Origin: Roseimaritima ulvae
GTDB taxonomy: Bacteria; Planctomycetota; Planctomycetia; Pirellulales; Pirellulaceae
NCBI RefSeq assembly: GCF_008065135.1
Contig: NZ_CP042914.1
Coordinates: forward strand, 7,173,404-7,237,403
Direction: 5' to 3'
DNA length: 64,000 bases
The stretch's first letter is position 1, and the number at the start of each line of letters is the position of its first letter. Made by a program: the position numbers and the translations under genes. Positions 35,534 through 43,267 of this stretch are shown here, one piece after another. The notes below the pieces were generated by a model that was not told the origin of the DNA, searched no databases, and saw nothing but the letters and a program-made list of their open reading frames with translations.

Positions 35534-36592
35534 TTATCGCGACGCCCTCTCTGCGAATTCATCAATCCGAACGATAGATTGAGTGTCAACCGATTCTTGC
35601 GCCGCTAGGCAAAGCAGCACCGACCAGCGGCCATCGTCCGCGTTGCAGGCAATTGGCTGGTCGTGTTTCAGAACATCCGCCAGCATTTGGATTTGATCTT
35701 CCAGTTCGAACAACTCGCCCGTGACCTTGCCAACGGAAATGTCTTCCACCGCTTCACCGTTAAATCCTCGCAGCGCAAACGTCGGATGTCGCGTGCGATC
35801 GAGGGCCCCGCTCCACGATGCCCATAAGGCGCCCTTGGTGCCGGTGACTTTAACGGTTTGATGATGCTCAAAAGCGCTGAGTGTTTGGGAAACCACCGCA
35901 TACGCTCCGCCGTGGAAGTTCACCAACGCACTGAAGTTGTCCTGTAGTTCGGGGTGATCCGGCTGCCTGGAATTTGCCGACGCGACGACACTCTGAGGCT
36001 CGCCGCGGCCGCCGAGATACCAGCGAGCCAAGTCGAAGAAATGGATCGGCTCTTCCAGGATCCAATTTCCAACGCGATCGATGTCGTACCGCCAACCGTC
36101 AGAGCCTTGGCGGTACGGGTTTCGAGACAGCTCCACGAGCGCGTACTGAGGATCGCCCACGTAACCTTCGTCGATCAACGACTTCACCTTCCCCCATAAC
36201 GATGACAATCTGAATTCGTGGCCCACGGCAAGATGCAGGTTCTTTTCCTTGGCCAGCCGCACAAGGTCGTCGCACTCGCTGACCGAGACTCCCATGGGTT
36301 TTTCGAGCAGCAGATGTGCTCCGGATTCAAGCACAGCCGTTCCCATTTCATGGTGTAGATGGCTGGGTACGACCACGTCGACGAGGTCGAGATCCATGGT
36401 TTCGATCATCTTCCGGTAATCGGTGAACACGGCTGCGTTCGGAAACGCTTCCTTTGCTGCGGCTGCGGAAGCCTCACTGCGCGCTGCGATCGCGGCCAAT
36501 TCAACATCTTCGGTCTTGCGAATCGCATCCGCATGGTGTTTGCCCCATGCACCAAAGCCAATGAGTCCGAAACGAAGGCTGGTGTTATTCAT
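35534..36592 (-). CDS. Cytoplasmic Gfo/Idh/MocA oxidoreductase
   Basis: A 352-residue enzyme without signal peptide. Rossmann motif FGLIGFGAWGKHHADAIRK, cofactor-site VVVPSHLHHE, and catalytic LLLEKPMGVSVSE followed by HLAVGHEFRLS. C-terminal domain with EPIHFFDLARWYLGG. ATG at 36592 fits the family start; ten further codons upstream look unrelated. Tandem with the Tat-exported paralogue (40-base gap), so probably one transcript. Substrate not deducible; myo-inositol/sugar dehydrogenase activity is the family norm. Confidence 0.92.
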   Translation of the reverse strand: MNNTSLRFGLIGFGAWGKHHADAIRKTEDVELAAIAARSEASAAAAKEAFPNAAVFTDYRKMIETMDLDLVDVVVPSHLHHEMGTAVLESGAHLLLEKPMGVSVSECDDLVRLAKEKNLHLAVGHEFRLSSLWGKVKSLIDEGYVGDPQYALVELSRNPYRQGSDGWRYDIDRVGNWILEEPIHFFDLARWYLGGRGEPQSVVASANSRQPDHPELQDNFSALVNFHGGAYAVVSQTLSAFEHHQTVKVTGTKGALWASWSGALDRTRHPTFALRGFNGEAVEDISVGKVTGELFELEDQIQMLADVLKHDQPIACNADDGRWSVLLCLAAQESVDTQSIVRIDEFAERASR

Positions 36593-36765
36593 ACAGTCAC
36601 TTAAACATCGGGGAAGAATCACGGAACGCCATTAATTCGATTACGCAATATCTTAGGCTAAATCGTCCCGCTCGGCCCAGCAACCGCGTCCGCGAAGGTA
36701 AGATGACGCATCGACGAACAGGGCGCAGGAAAGACCAGTAGACCTTCCATCCATTCGGAACTTCG

Positions 36766-37917
36766 ATGAGCCACCCCACTATTCGTACCGAACAACGACA
36801 ATGCGAAGTCGCATGGTTTTCCGCGCTTTGCAGCGATGACTATGAATTTCTTGGCGTACCGGATGGAAAGCTGCGTTCGTCGTATGAACACTGTGGTGAA
36901 ATCGTGCGCCGCGCCGACAGCTTGGGCTATCAGAACATCCTGCTCCCGTCGGGCTGGATCGTCGGCCAAGACGCTCTGGCCTTCGCTTCGGCGATGGCTC
37001 CGCAGACCCGCCAAATCAACCAGCTCGTCGCACTTCGCATGGGCGAAGTTTGGCCGCCGATGTTGGCTCGTGCGTTGGCGACCCTTGATCACATCGCCAA
37101 GGGGCGATTGACGATCAACATCATCTCGTCAGATATGCCGGGACAAAAAGAGGATGGCATGATTCGCTATTCTCGGTCCAGCGAGATCATTCAGATCCTC
37201 AAAGGGCTGTGGAGTACGAGGGGGCCTTTCCGCTGGGAAGGCGAGCACTACCAAATTGATCTGCCCAACACGGACAGCGCCCAACCGTATCAACAGAACG
37301 GCGGACCACTGATGTACTTCGGCGGTTTTTCACCACCGGCTCAGGACTTGTGCGCTAAACACTGCGACGTCTTTTTGATGTGGCCGGACACCGAACAGGG
37401 GCTGGCGGAAACAATCGCAACGTTGAGCGAAAAAGCGGCAGGCTACCAGCGAAAAATTGATTTTGGCTTCCGTGCTCATGTGATCGTTCGCGAAACCGAG
37501 AACGAGGCCAAAGCGGCCGCTGAGCGTTTGATCAGCAAACTGGACTTGGCAAAGGGCAACGAAATCAAGCATCGGTCGATGGATGCTTCCAGCGCTGGCG
37601 TGACACGGCAGGACGAACTTCGCGAGAAGAGCGATAGCCTGTACCTGGAAGACCATCTGTGGGGCGGTATCGGCTTGGCTCGCAGTGGTTGTGGCAGCGC
37701 GATCGTTGGGGATCCCGAGCAGGTGCTTGCGAAACTCAATCGCTACATGGACATGGGGATTCGATCGTTCATCCTCAGCGGATACCCCCACCTCGACGAA
37801 TGTGACTTGTTTGCCAAGCACGTTTTGCCAAAGCTCCCGACGTGTTATTTAAACCAAGTCCAAAATCGGCTCGTGCCAGATCCTGTCACACCGCTGACGA
37901 CGGAGCAAAGAGTCTAG
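36766..37917 (+). CDS. LLM-class flavin-dependent monooxygenase (SsuD-like)
   Basis: A 383-residue luciferase-like TIM-barrel enzyme closest in outline to the alkanesulfonate monooxygenase group. Seen: VAWFSALCSDDYEFLG, GYQNILLPSGW, NQLVALRMGEVWPPMLARAL, DHIAKGRLTINIISSD, and a late MDMGIRSFILSGYPHLDE. These reduced-FMN enzymes cleave sulfonates or oxidise other small organics. It needs a flavin reductase, which is not seen nearby. It is divergent from the Gfo/Idh pair and followed by an MFS carrier, so uptake and oxidation of one organic compound is a reasonable guess. Confidence 0.87.
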   Translation: MSHPTIRTEQRQCEVAWFSALCSDDYEFLGVPDGKLRSSYEHCGEIVRRADSLGYQNILLPSGWIVGQDALAFASAMAPQTRQINQLVALRMGEVWPPMLARALATLDHIAKGRLTINIISSDMPGQKEDGMIRYSRSSEIIQILKGLWSTRGPFRWEGEHYQIDLPNTDSAQPYQQNGGPLMYFGGFSPPAQDLCAKHCDVFLMWPDTEQGLAETIATLSEKAAGYQRKIDFGFRAHVIVRETENEAKAAAERLISKLDLAKGNEIKHRSMDASSAGVTRQDELREKSDSLYLEDHLWGGIGLARSGCGSAIVGDPEQVLAKLNRYMDMGIRSFILSGYPHLDECDLFAKHVLPKLPTCYLNQVQNRLVPDPVTPLTTEQRV

Positions 37918-37946
37918 AGACGTGAAATGCATTATTGACGGATCCC

Positions 37947-38040
37947 CTTCACTCTCCCCCTGGGAGAGTCGAGCGTCAGCTAGGAGAGGGCGACCGCGAC
38001 GCTGCAAACACCCAAAAACCTCCCCTCGCTAAGGCTCGAC
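37947..38040. repeat. Inverted-repeat element, family A copy 4, right arm truncated
   Basis: It begins CCTTCACTCTCCCCCTGGGA like copy 3 and reaches the complementary arm (AACCTCCCCTCGCTAAGGCT). It stops at CTCGAC, without the terminal block that would pair with the left end. The break is 8 bases before the MFS start codon, so the element has replaced the normal upstream region of that gene. Just before it, GTGAAATGCATT at 37923-37934 also follows copy 1 (11781-11792), a shared flank. Confidence 0.82.
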
Positions 38041-38048
38041 GAATCAAC

Positions 38049-39326
38049 ATGTCCAACCAACAAACTGCCTGGTACTCCAACGTTACCCGCTACCAATGGC
38101 TGGTCCTGGTGGTCGCTTCGCTGGGCTGGATGTTTGATGCCTTCGAAGGCCAAATCTACAACCTGACTCGTAGCGACATGTTGCCGGACCTACTGGGCAC
38201 CAGCAGCGACGATCCGCTGGTCCGTATTTGGGGCGAACGGTTCTTGGGAATCTTTTTGATTGGCGGGACGTTCGGCGGATTGCTGTTTAGTTCGCTCGCG
38301 GACCGCTGGGGCAGAAACCCTGTAATGGCTCTGACGATTCTGTTCTACTCCGTGTTCTCCGGCCTGACTGCGTTCGCGGGCGAGATCTGGCAAGTGGGAG
38401 CGCTTCGTTTTTTGGTTGCCATGGGCGTCGGTGGCGAATGGGCTGTGGGAGCAGCTTTGGTCGCGGAAGTGTTCCCCAAGGAGGCTCGAGAACGCGCAGG
38501 AGGCATCTTCCATGCGACCAGTGTGGGCGGGTTATGGTTGGCCGCGGCGGCCGGCTTGTTGGTAGGAAGCGAGTGGCGGTACGCTTATTTGATTGGGGTG
38601 CTTCCCGCATTGCTGGTGTTGTGGGTCCGCCTGCTGATCAAGGAGCCTAAATCCTGGCAAGCAGCCCGAGCGACGAAGAAAGAAAGCATGGGCAGCTTTC
38701 GTGAATTACTCGGCACACCTCGCTGGCGATTGCGAGCAGTGATGGGGGCGCTGCTGGCGATGGTTGGACTGGCCACTTTCTGGGGCGTGGTCATCGCGGG
38801 TCAGGACCTGGCAGCCGACTTCTTAAAGCGCGCGGGCGACGAGAACTGGTCCAGCAAATCCAAAATTGCGTTTGGTTTCATTCAGACGGCGGGTGCGGGA
38901 CTTGGCATGTTAGCGTTTGGTCCCCTGAGTGCACGATTCGGGTCTCGCAAAACGTTTGCGATGATGCATCTGGTAGCCTTTGCATTGACTCCTATCGTTT
39001 GCTGGTTGCCTTCGTACGTGGGAAGCTATGGACTGCTGTTGTTCCTGCTGCCGCTGTTTGCATTCTTCGCACAAGGCATTCACGCTGGCTACGCGGTGTA
39101 TTTCCCAACCCTGTTTCCGACACACCTACGAGCGACCGGATCAGGGTTTTGTTTCAACGTGGGCAGATTGCTCGCGGCCCCCGTATTAATTTGGTTGAGC
39201 GCCTGGTTAAAGGCCGAATTTGACCTGCGCACGGCGATCAGTCTGCTGGGCGGATTCTTTCTGTTAGGATTATGCGTACTGGTATTTTCACCCGAGACTC
39301 AGGGCGAAGACCTAATCGATAAATAG
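38049..39326 (+). CDS. MFS transporter
   Basis: A 425-residue major facilitator with about twelve helices, of the sugar/organic-acid type. Seen: WMFDAFEGQIYNLT in helix 1, the loop motif SSLADRWGRNPVMA, and RFLVAMGVGGEWAVGAALVA. A second-half counterpart follows (GPLSARFGSRKTFAMM), then PTLFPTHLRATGSGFCFNVG. The ATG at 38049 is right at the family start; the in-frame longer reading from 37935 simply translates the truncated family A repeat. Substrate unknown; the upstream monooxygenase gene suggests a small organic compound. Confidence 0.9.
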   Translation: MSNQQTAWYSNVTRYQWLVLVVASLGWMFDAFEGQIYNLTRSDMLPDLLGTSSDDPLVRIWGERFLGIFLIGGTFGGLLFSSLADRWGRNPVMALTILFYSVFSGLTAFAGEIWQVGALRFLVAMGVGGEWAVGAALVAEVFPKEARERAGGIFHATSVGGLWLAAAAGLLVGSEWRYAYLIGVLPALLVLWVRLLIKEPKSWQAARATKKESMGSFRELLGTPRWRLRAVMGALLAMVGLATFWGVVIAGQDLAADFLKRAGDENWSSKSKIAFGFIQTAGAGLGMLAFGPLSARFGSRKTFAMMHLVAFALTPIVCWLPSYVGSYGLLLFLLPLFAFFAQGIHAGYAVYFPTLFPTHLRATGSGFCFNVGRLLAAPVLIWLSAWLKAEFDLRTAISLLGGFFLLGLCVLVFSPETQGEDLIDK

Positions 39327-39426
39327 ATTGGACTCTATGACAAACTGACCGGCCGCGACGCCGAAATCAGTCACACATTCAATCGTTTCGAGCTGTCCAT
39401 CCTCAGCTCAACTTCGCAAGACGCGC

Positions 39427-39760
39427 CCCACGGTCGTCGTCATTGGTGTGGGAATCTTAAGCCTGATCAGTGCCAGAATGCTCGCCGACCACGGCTGGAA
39501 TGTCACGGTTTACGAAAAGAGCCCTGGAGTGGGCGGTCGCTTGTCCACACGACGCGTCAATGGACACACTGAGTTTTGCTCACCGGGCTCCATTACTGCA
39601 CCGCCCGCGATCCGCGGTTGAAGCGATATGTACATTTGTGGGTCGAGTCGCCTCGATCGCCAAGGGGCATATCGGGCTGCTGGCCGAAAACGCCAGGCAG
39701 AAAAAAAATTTTCTCCGACTTTCTAACGGCCCAAAAACGAGCTCAGGCGCCAGAGAACTA
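39427..39760 (+). pseudogene. Decayed renalase-like FAD/NAD(P) oxidoreductase
   Basis: A frame at 39427 reads TVVVIGVGILSLISARMLAD and YEKSPGVGGRLSTRR, the N-terminal FAD-binding region of the renalase/NAD(P)-oxidoreductase family, then stops at 39619. In another frame from about 39590, YCTARDPRLKRYVHLWVES continues the family's YFTARDPRF...W block. A third frame from about 39650 gives KGHIGLLAENARQK. So at least two frameshifts break one gene. No start codon precedes the first part and the C-terminal two thirds are missing. Degraded, not expressed as a functional protein. Confidence 0.75.
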
Positions 39761-40174
39761 GCTCCGGCTTTGTCGTCAGCATCGCACTGCACAACGATGA
39801 TTAGCGAGCGAAAAACGGATGTTAACGCGGCGATCGCACGGTGCAGTGATCAGCCCTTGCGAGGTCGCTAACGCAACCACCATCGCCATCCGTTACAGTT
39901 CAAACGCTCGAACTCAAAGTCGATTCACGCGGGAATGACCGGCGATAGATGCACGCATGCGGAGGCGAATCCGTTCCGCCACCCCCCCTCTATGGACTGT
40001 AACACACCAGTCCTCAGCCAGGGCATCACCAACCACGCTTGCTCCGGTGCAAGCATTATTTTCTTGCAATAAAAATTTCGCCCCTTATAACAGCCCACGT
40101 ACGGCAGAGACGGCATCCCAAACTTGTCAAGCCTCTCTGCCTCCAGCTCAATTCTTCGATCTGGCGGTATTAAC
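39761..40174. other. Non-coding stretch after the renalase-like remnant
   Basis: 414 bases without a credible gene. A minus-strand frame of 88 codons (39925-40191) has no recognisable family. Nothing was found that can be named as RNA or repeat; the upstream part may be further eroded remnant sequence and the last part the leader of the lipoprotein gene. Confidence 0.5.
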
Positions 40175-40639
40175 ATGACAGCGTTTGGCATCAGGCGGAT
40201 AAGTCAATTCTCACGCCCTCTTCGATGTGCAGTACTGGTTGCGGCGCTGACGGGATTGTTCAGCGGTTGCAGCCCTGCCACTGGCGGACGAGTCCCTGTC
40301 GGCGGCACGGTTACGCTCGACGGCGCGATGCTCGACCGAGGGACGATTGAGTTTCATCCACTATCCAATGGAACGATCACCGGCGGCACCATTCGCGACG
40401 GACGGTTCGATATTCCTGCCGCGACGGGCGCGTTGCCGGGAGAGTACGAGGTTCGGATTTTCTCCACCAACGTCGACGTGGATCCGATGCCCCCTGAAGA
40501 TCTGCCGCCCGGCCCGGAATCCGAGCGACGCCCCTTGCAGCCGGAACGAATCCCCAAACGTTACAACGTCGAATCGGAACTAACCGCGGATATCCCGGAT
40601 CAGGGCACGACCGAGTTGGCTTTTCAACTGGACGCGTAA
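40175..40639 (+). CDS. Small lipoprotein with transthyretin-like domain
   Basis: A 154-residue protein with a lipoprotein signal (VLVAALTGLFSGC, lipidated Cys near residue 33). The beta domain begins VPVGGTVTLDGAMLDRGTIE and includes GRFDIPAATGALPGEYEVRI, the carboxypeptidase-regulatory/transthyretin-like pattern seen in many planctomycete lipoproteins that sit beside DUF1559 genes. The tail contains KRYNVESELTADI. ATG at 40175 gives the lipobox at the right distance. It precedes a DUF1559 gene on the same strand by 325 bases; the lipoprotein at 44844-45311 has the same design. Confidence 0.83.
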   Translation: MTAFGIRRISQFSRPLRCAVLVAALTGLFSGCSPATGGRVPVGGTVTLDGAMLDRGTIEFHPLSNGTITGGTIRDGRFDIPAATGALPGEYEVRIFSTNVDVDPMPPEDLPPGPESERRPLQPERIPKRYNVESELTADIPDQGTTELAFQLDA

Positions 40640-40964
40640 CCCACCACGGATTGCGGCATCACCGCCTGCTCGTGGACGCCTCCCCACGTCGGCAGTCATC
40701 ACATAACCACTCTTCGCAAACTTCTTTTTCCTACCTCAACAAACAACAAACGTTCAGCGTGCTCGCTGGATTGAGATGGTTTGCTGCGCGCAAACAAATA
40801 CCAAATCGTCTTCACCAAAAGACGCGTCAGCCCTCTATGCAGAGGGAATGCAACACGCCATCGACGAGAAGTCGTGTTGTTCATTTCATTGCCTTGCCGG
40901 CCCTTATTCCATTCCGTTTTTTCGGGGCCGGGCAACCAGATGTCTTCATACCGGAGCGATAGAG
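40640..40964. other. Intergenic leader between lipoprotein and DUF1559 genes
   Basis: 325 bases; an in-frame extension of the DUF1559 gene runs back to 40776 but lacks family features, so it is treated as leader. No repeat or terminator recognised. Confidence 0.5.
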
Positions 40965-41858
40965 ATGCAGATGAAACGCAGGCGAGGTTTTACACTAGTT
41001 GAGCTACTAGTGGTAATCGCAATCATTGGTGTTCTTGTTGGTTTGTTACTGCCGGCCGTGCAAGCGGCACGCGAAGCCGCAAGGCGAATGTCCTGCGGCA
41101 ACAATCTAAAACAGATCGGGCTGGCAATGCACAACTACCATGACTCGTTGGGCAAGTTCCCCACGGGATCGTCGTCGTGCTGCTGGGGCACTTGGCTGCC
41201 GCTGATCCTTCCTTACTTGGAACAAGAAAACATCTCCGACTTGTACGTCGACTGGGGCGACAGCTCCGGAGCGCGTTATTCGAGTGCTCCCAACACAACC
41301 AATGTCACCACTCGACGGCTTGCCGCGTTCAGCTGCCCGAGTGATTTGGACAACGCTCCGTTTTCGGGGATCACCAACCACAGCTACGCGGTCAACTACG
41401 GCAATACCGGATACAGCCAACAAACGACGCTTAACGGTGTCACCTTTGGGGGCGCCCCTTTTGCGCCGCGAACAGGCGTCAATTTTGGTTTCCGCGACAT
41501 CCTCGACGGCACCAGTTCGACGCTGATGGTTGCCGAAGTCAGGCAAGGTCAAGGAAGAGACCTTCGCGGGTTTTCGTGGTGGGGCGACGCGTCGGGGTTT
41601 GAAACTTACCTGGGACCAAACAGTCAACTTCCTGACCGCATCTATTCGTCCTACTACTGCAATGAGGTACGGGGGATGCCGTGTGATGTTTCCTCATCTA
41701 CCAACCCTTCAATGTTTGCTTCGCGTTCCCTACATCCCGGCGTGGTGCAGGCGGTCAATTGTGACGGTTCGGTGCATCCCTACGCCGACACCATCGACCT
41801 AAACATCTGGCGATCGATGAGTACCACCCAAGGCGGGGAAGTGGTTAGCGATAACTAA
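40965..41858 (+). CDS. DUF1559 prepilin-like protein
   Basis: A 297-residue protein with a type IV prepilin N-terminus: basic leader, cleavage after Gly8, then [20 protein letters not shown]. The planctomycete block [20 protein letters not shown] follows. The DUF1559 beta domain ends with the H-x-G motif region [18 protein letters not shown]. These proteins are expected to be processed by a prepilin peptidase and built into pseudopilus-like fibres or anchored in the inner membrane; actual function is unknown. ATG at 40965 (MQMKRRRGF) is the family start. A clear terminator follows. Confidence 0.93.
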   Translation: MQMKRRRGFTLVELLVVIAIIGVLVGLLLPAVQAAREAARRMSCGNNLKQIGLAMHNYHDSLGKFPTGSSSCCWGTWLPLILPYLEQENISDLYVDWGDSSGARYSSAPNTTNVTTRRLAAFSCPSDLDNAPFSGITNHSYAVNYGNTGYSQQTTLNGVTFGGAPFAPRTGVNFGFRDILDGTSSTLMVAEVRQGQGRDLRGFSWWGDASGFETYLGPNSQLPDRIYSSYYCNEVRGMPCDVSSSTNPSMFASRSLHPGVVQAVNCDGSVHPYADTIDLNIWRSMSTTQGGEVVSDN

Positions 41859-41882
41859 CCACGCTCCCCTTTGGAAATCACG

Positions 41883-41914
41883 AAGCTAGAAGAGTGAGCT
41901 CTTCTAGCTTTTTT
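41883..41914 (+). terminator. Intrinsic terminator after the DUF1559 gene
   Basis: A perfect 12-base stem (AAGCTAGAAGAG / CTCTTCTAGCTT) with a TGAG loop, then a run of T to 41914. It is 24 bases after the stop. The convergent phosphatase gene ends inside it: its TAG stop (41904-41906, minus strand) is part of the downstream stem arm. Confidence 0.92.
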
Positions 41915-43265
41915 CGATCGCTGGTTCGCGGAGATTCTCCGAGACTTCGGGCTCCAGCTCGATCAGCTGATTGGTTTGCCCCGGTTGCTTCTTCAGTTCA
42001 AAGGCGTCGTACAGTTCACCGATCGCGGTGCGAGCTTCAAAACGCAAGCTGGCACCATCGATGTGAATCAACTGATACAGCTGAGTATCCTCGGCCAGAC
42101 GCTTCATGAAGGGCAGACGATTGTTGTTGTACATTTTCGGGCCACTGACCGAAACGACGTAGACCGTACCATGTCGCTGTTCGAAAGCTTGAACGCCCGT
42201 CGGCACGTTGGCGATGGTATCAGGAACCGCAAAGCCTGTTCGGCCATAAGTATGATCGTGGCCCTGCAGCACAATGTCGACTTTGTATTTGTCAAACAGC
42301 GGTTTCCAGAGGTCGCGTAACTCGGGATTGTCTCGGTCCTTTCCGGTGGAAAAGATGGGATGGTGAAAGGTACAAGCCACCCACTGCGAATCGTTTTTCT
42401 GCAACACGGTTTCCAACCAGGCCGCCTGTTCCGCTTGGCGTTCGTTGCTGTTCAAAGCGATGATTCGCAGGTTCTGGTAGACCATTGTGTAACAGGATTC
42501 TTCCAAACCTTCCGGACCGTTTTCAGGGAACGTGAAACTGGGCCTCCAGTGATGCGACAGACGGCGCTGGCCATCCTCTGCTTTGGCCTGCTCGTGATTG
42601 CCCGGCACGGCAACGCTGGGGATCATGGCATTCAACCATCCGCCCGAGCCGAACCATTCTCCCCATTCGGCATCCTTTTCCGCACGATTGATCAGGTCAC
42701 CGGCGTGCAGGAAGAAAGCCGCTTTGGGCAAATCGCGATGGGCTTCGCGAATCACGCGGGACCACATCGAACGCACATTGTTTTGAGCGTCGCCGAAATA
42801 GATAAAGGAAAACGGTTGCGGCGAGTCATCCGCGGTACTGAACTGAAACCACTCGCTCCAATTGGTTCCGTCTCCCACTCGGTACGCGTAACGCGTGCCC
42901 GGGGTAAGGTCGGTGAAGCTGACGCTGTGGAAATGGGCTTTGTTGATATCGGTGGTCAACGCCTCAGTGGTGGCGACGACTTGGCGAGCCTTTTCGGGAA
43001 ACCCGGGGCCGGCTTCGGCCACAGCGATTTCGGCAAGGCCTTTGGAAACCTCCTGCGAGGTCCGCCAATTGACCGCTTGAGTGGTGCGGGGATCATTGTT
43101 CCAGCACAACACAATCCGGTCCGGCATCGCCGTTGGACGATACATCTCATCGGCTTGCACTTGGACCACGTGATCATGCTCCCCTTCGTGAGCCGCCGCG
43201 GGCACGGCCAACAGGAGACAAGTCATCAGGAGGGGAGATCGAAACAGAATCGAGTGATACTTCAT
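41904..43265 (-). CDS. Exported purple-acid-phosphatase-like metallophosphoesterase
   Basis: A 453-residue protein with signal peptide (LLMTCLLLAVPAAA) and an N-terminal fibronectin-type/purple acid phosphatase domain (about 40-150, PDRIVLCWNNDPRTTQAVNW). A calcineurin-like domain follows with FIYFGDAQNN, FFLHAGDLINR, VPGNHEQ, CTFHHPIFSTG and LQGHDHTYGR, matching the metal motifs GDxx, GD, GNHE, HH and GHxH. A His/Glu-rich mature N-terminus (HEGEHDHV) could bind metal. Probably a periplasmic phosphomonoesterase or phytase-like enzyme. Its stop lies in the stem of the terminator shared with the convergent DUF1559 gene. It is 2 bases after the HTTM gene. Confidence 0.9.
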   Translation of the reverse strand: MKYHSILFRSPLLMTCLLLAVPAAAHEGEHDHVVQVQADEMYRPTAMPDRIVLCWNNDPRTTQAVNWRTSQEVSKGLAEIAVAEAGPGFPEKARQVVATTEALTTDINKAHFHSVSFTDLTPGTRYAYRVGDGTNWSEWFQFSTADDSPQPFSFIYFGDAQNNVRSMWSRVIREAHRDLPKAAFFLHAGDLINRAEKDAEWGEWFGSGGWLNAMIPSVAVPGNHEQAKAEDGQRRLSHHWRPSFTFPENGPEGLEESCYTMVYQNLRIIALNSNERQAEQAAWLETVLQKNDSQWVACTFHHPIFSTGKDRDNPELRDLWKPLFDKYKVDIVLQGHDHTYGRTGFAVPDTIANVPTGVQAFEQRHGTVYVVSVSGPKMYNNNRLPFMKRLAEDTQLYQLIHIDGASLRFEARTAIGELYDAFELKKQPGQTNQLIELEPEVSENLREPAIEKS

Positions 43266-43267
43266 GG

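Noticed and set aside
37935-38048. N-terminal extension of the MFS protein (38 residues)
   Set aside because: It is the translation of the truncated family A repeat, a known source of false peptide ends.
39925-40060. Possible tRNA-like 5' segment on the minus strand (GGGTGGCGGAAC...)
   Set aside because: No complete cloverleaf, no T-arm and no acceptor pairing could be drawn.
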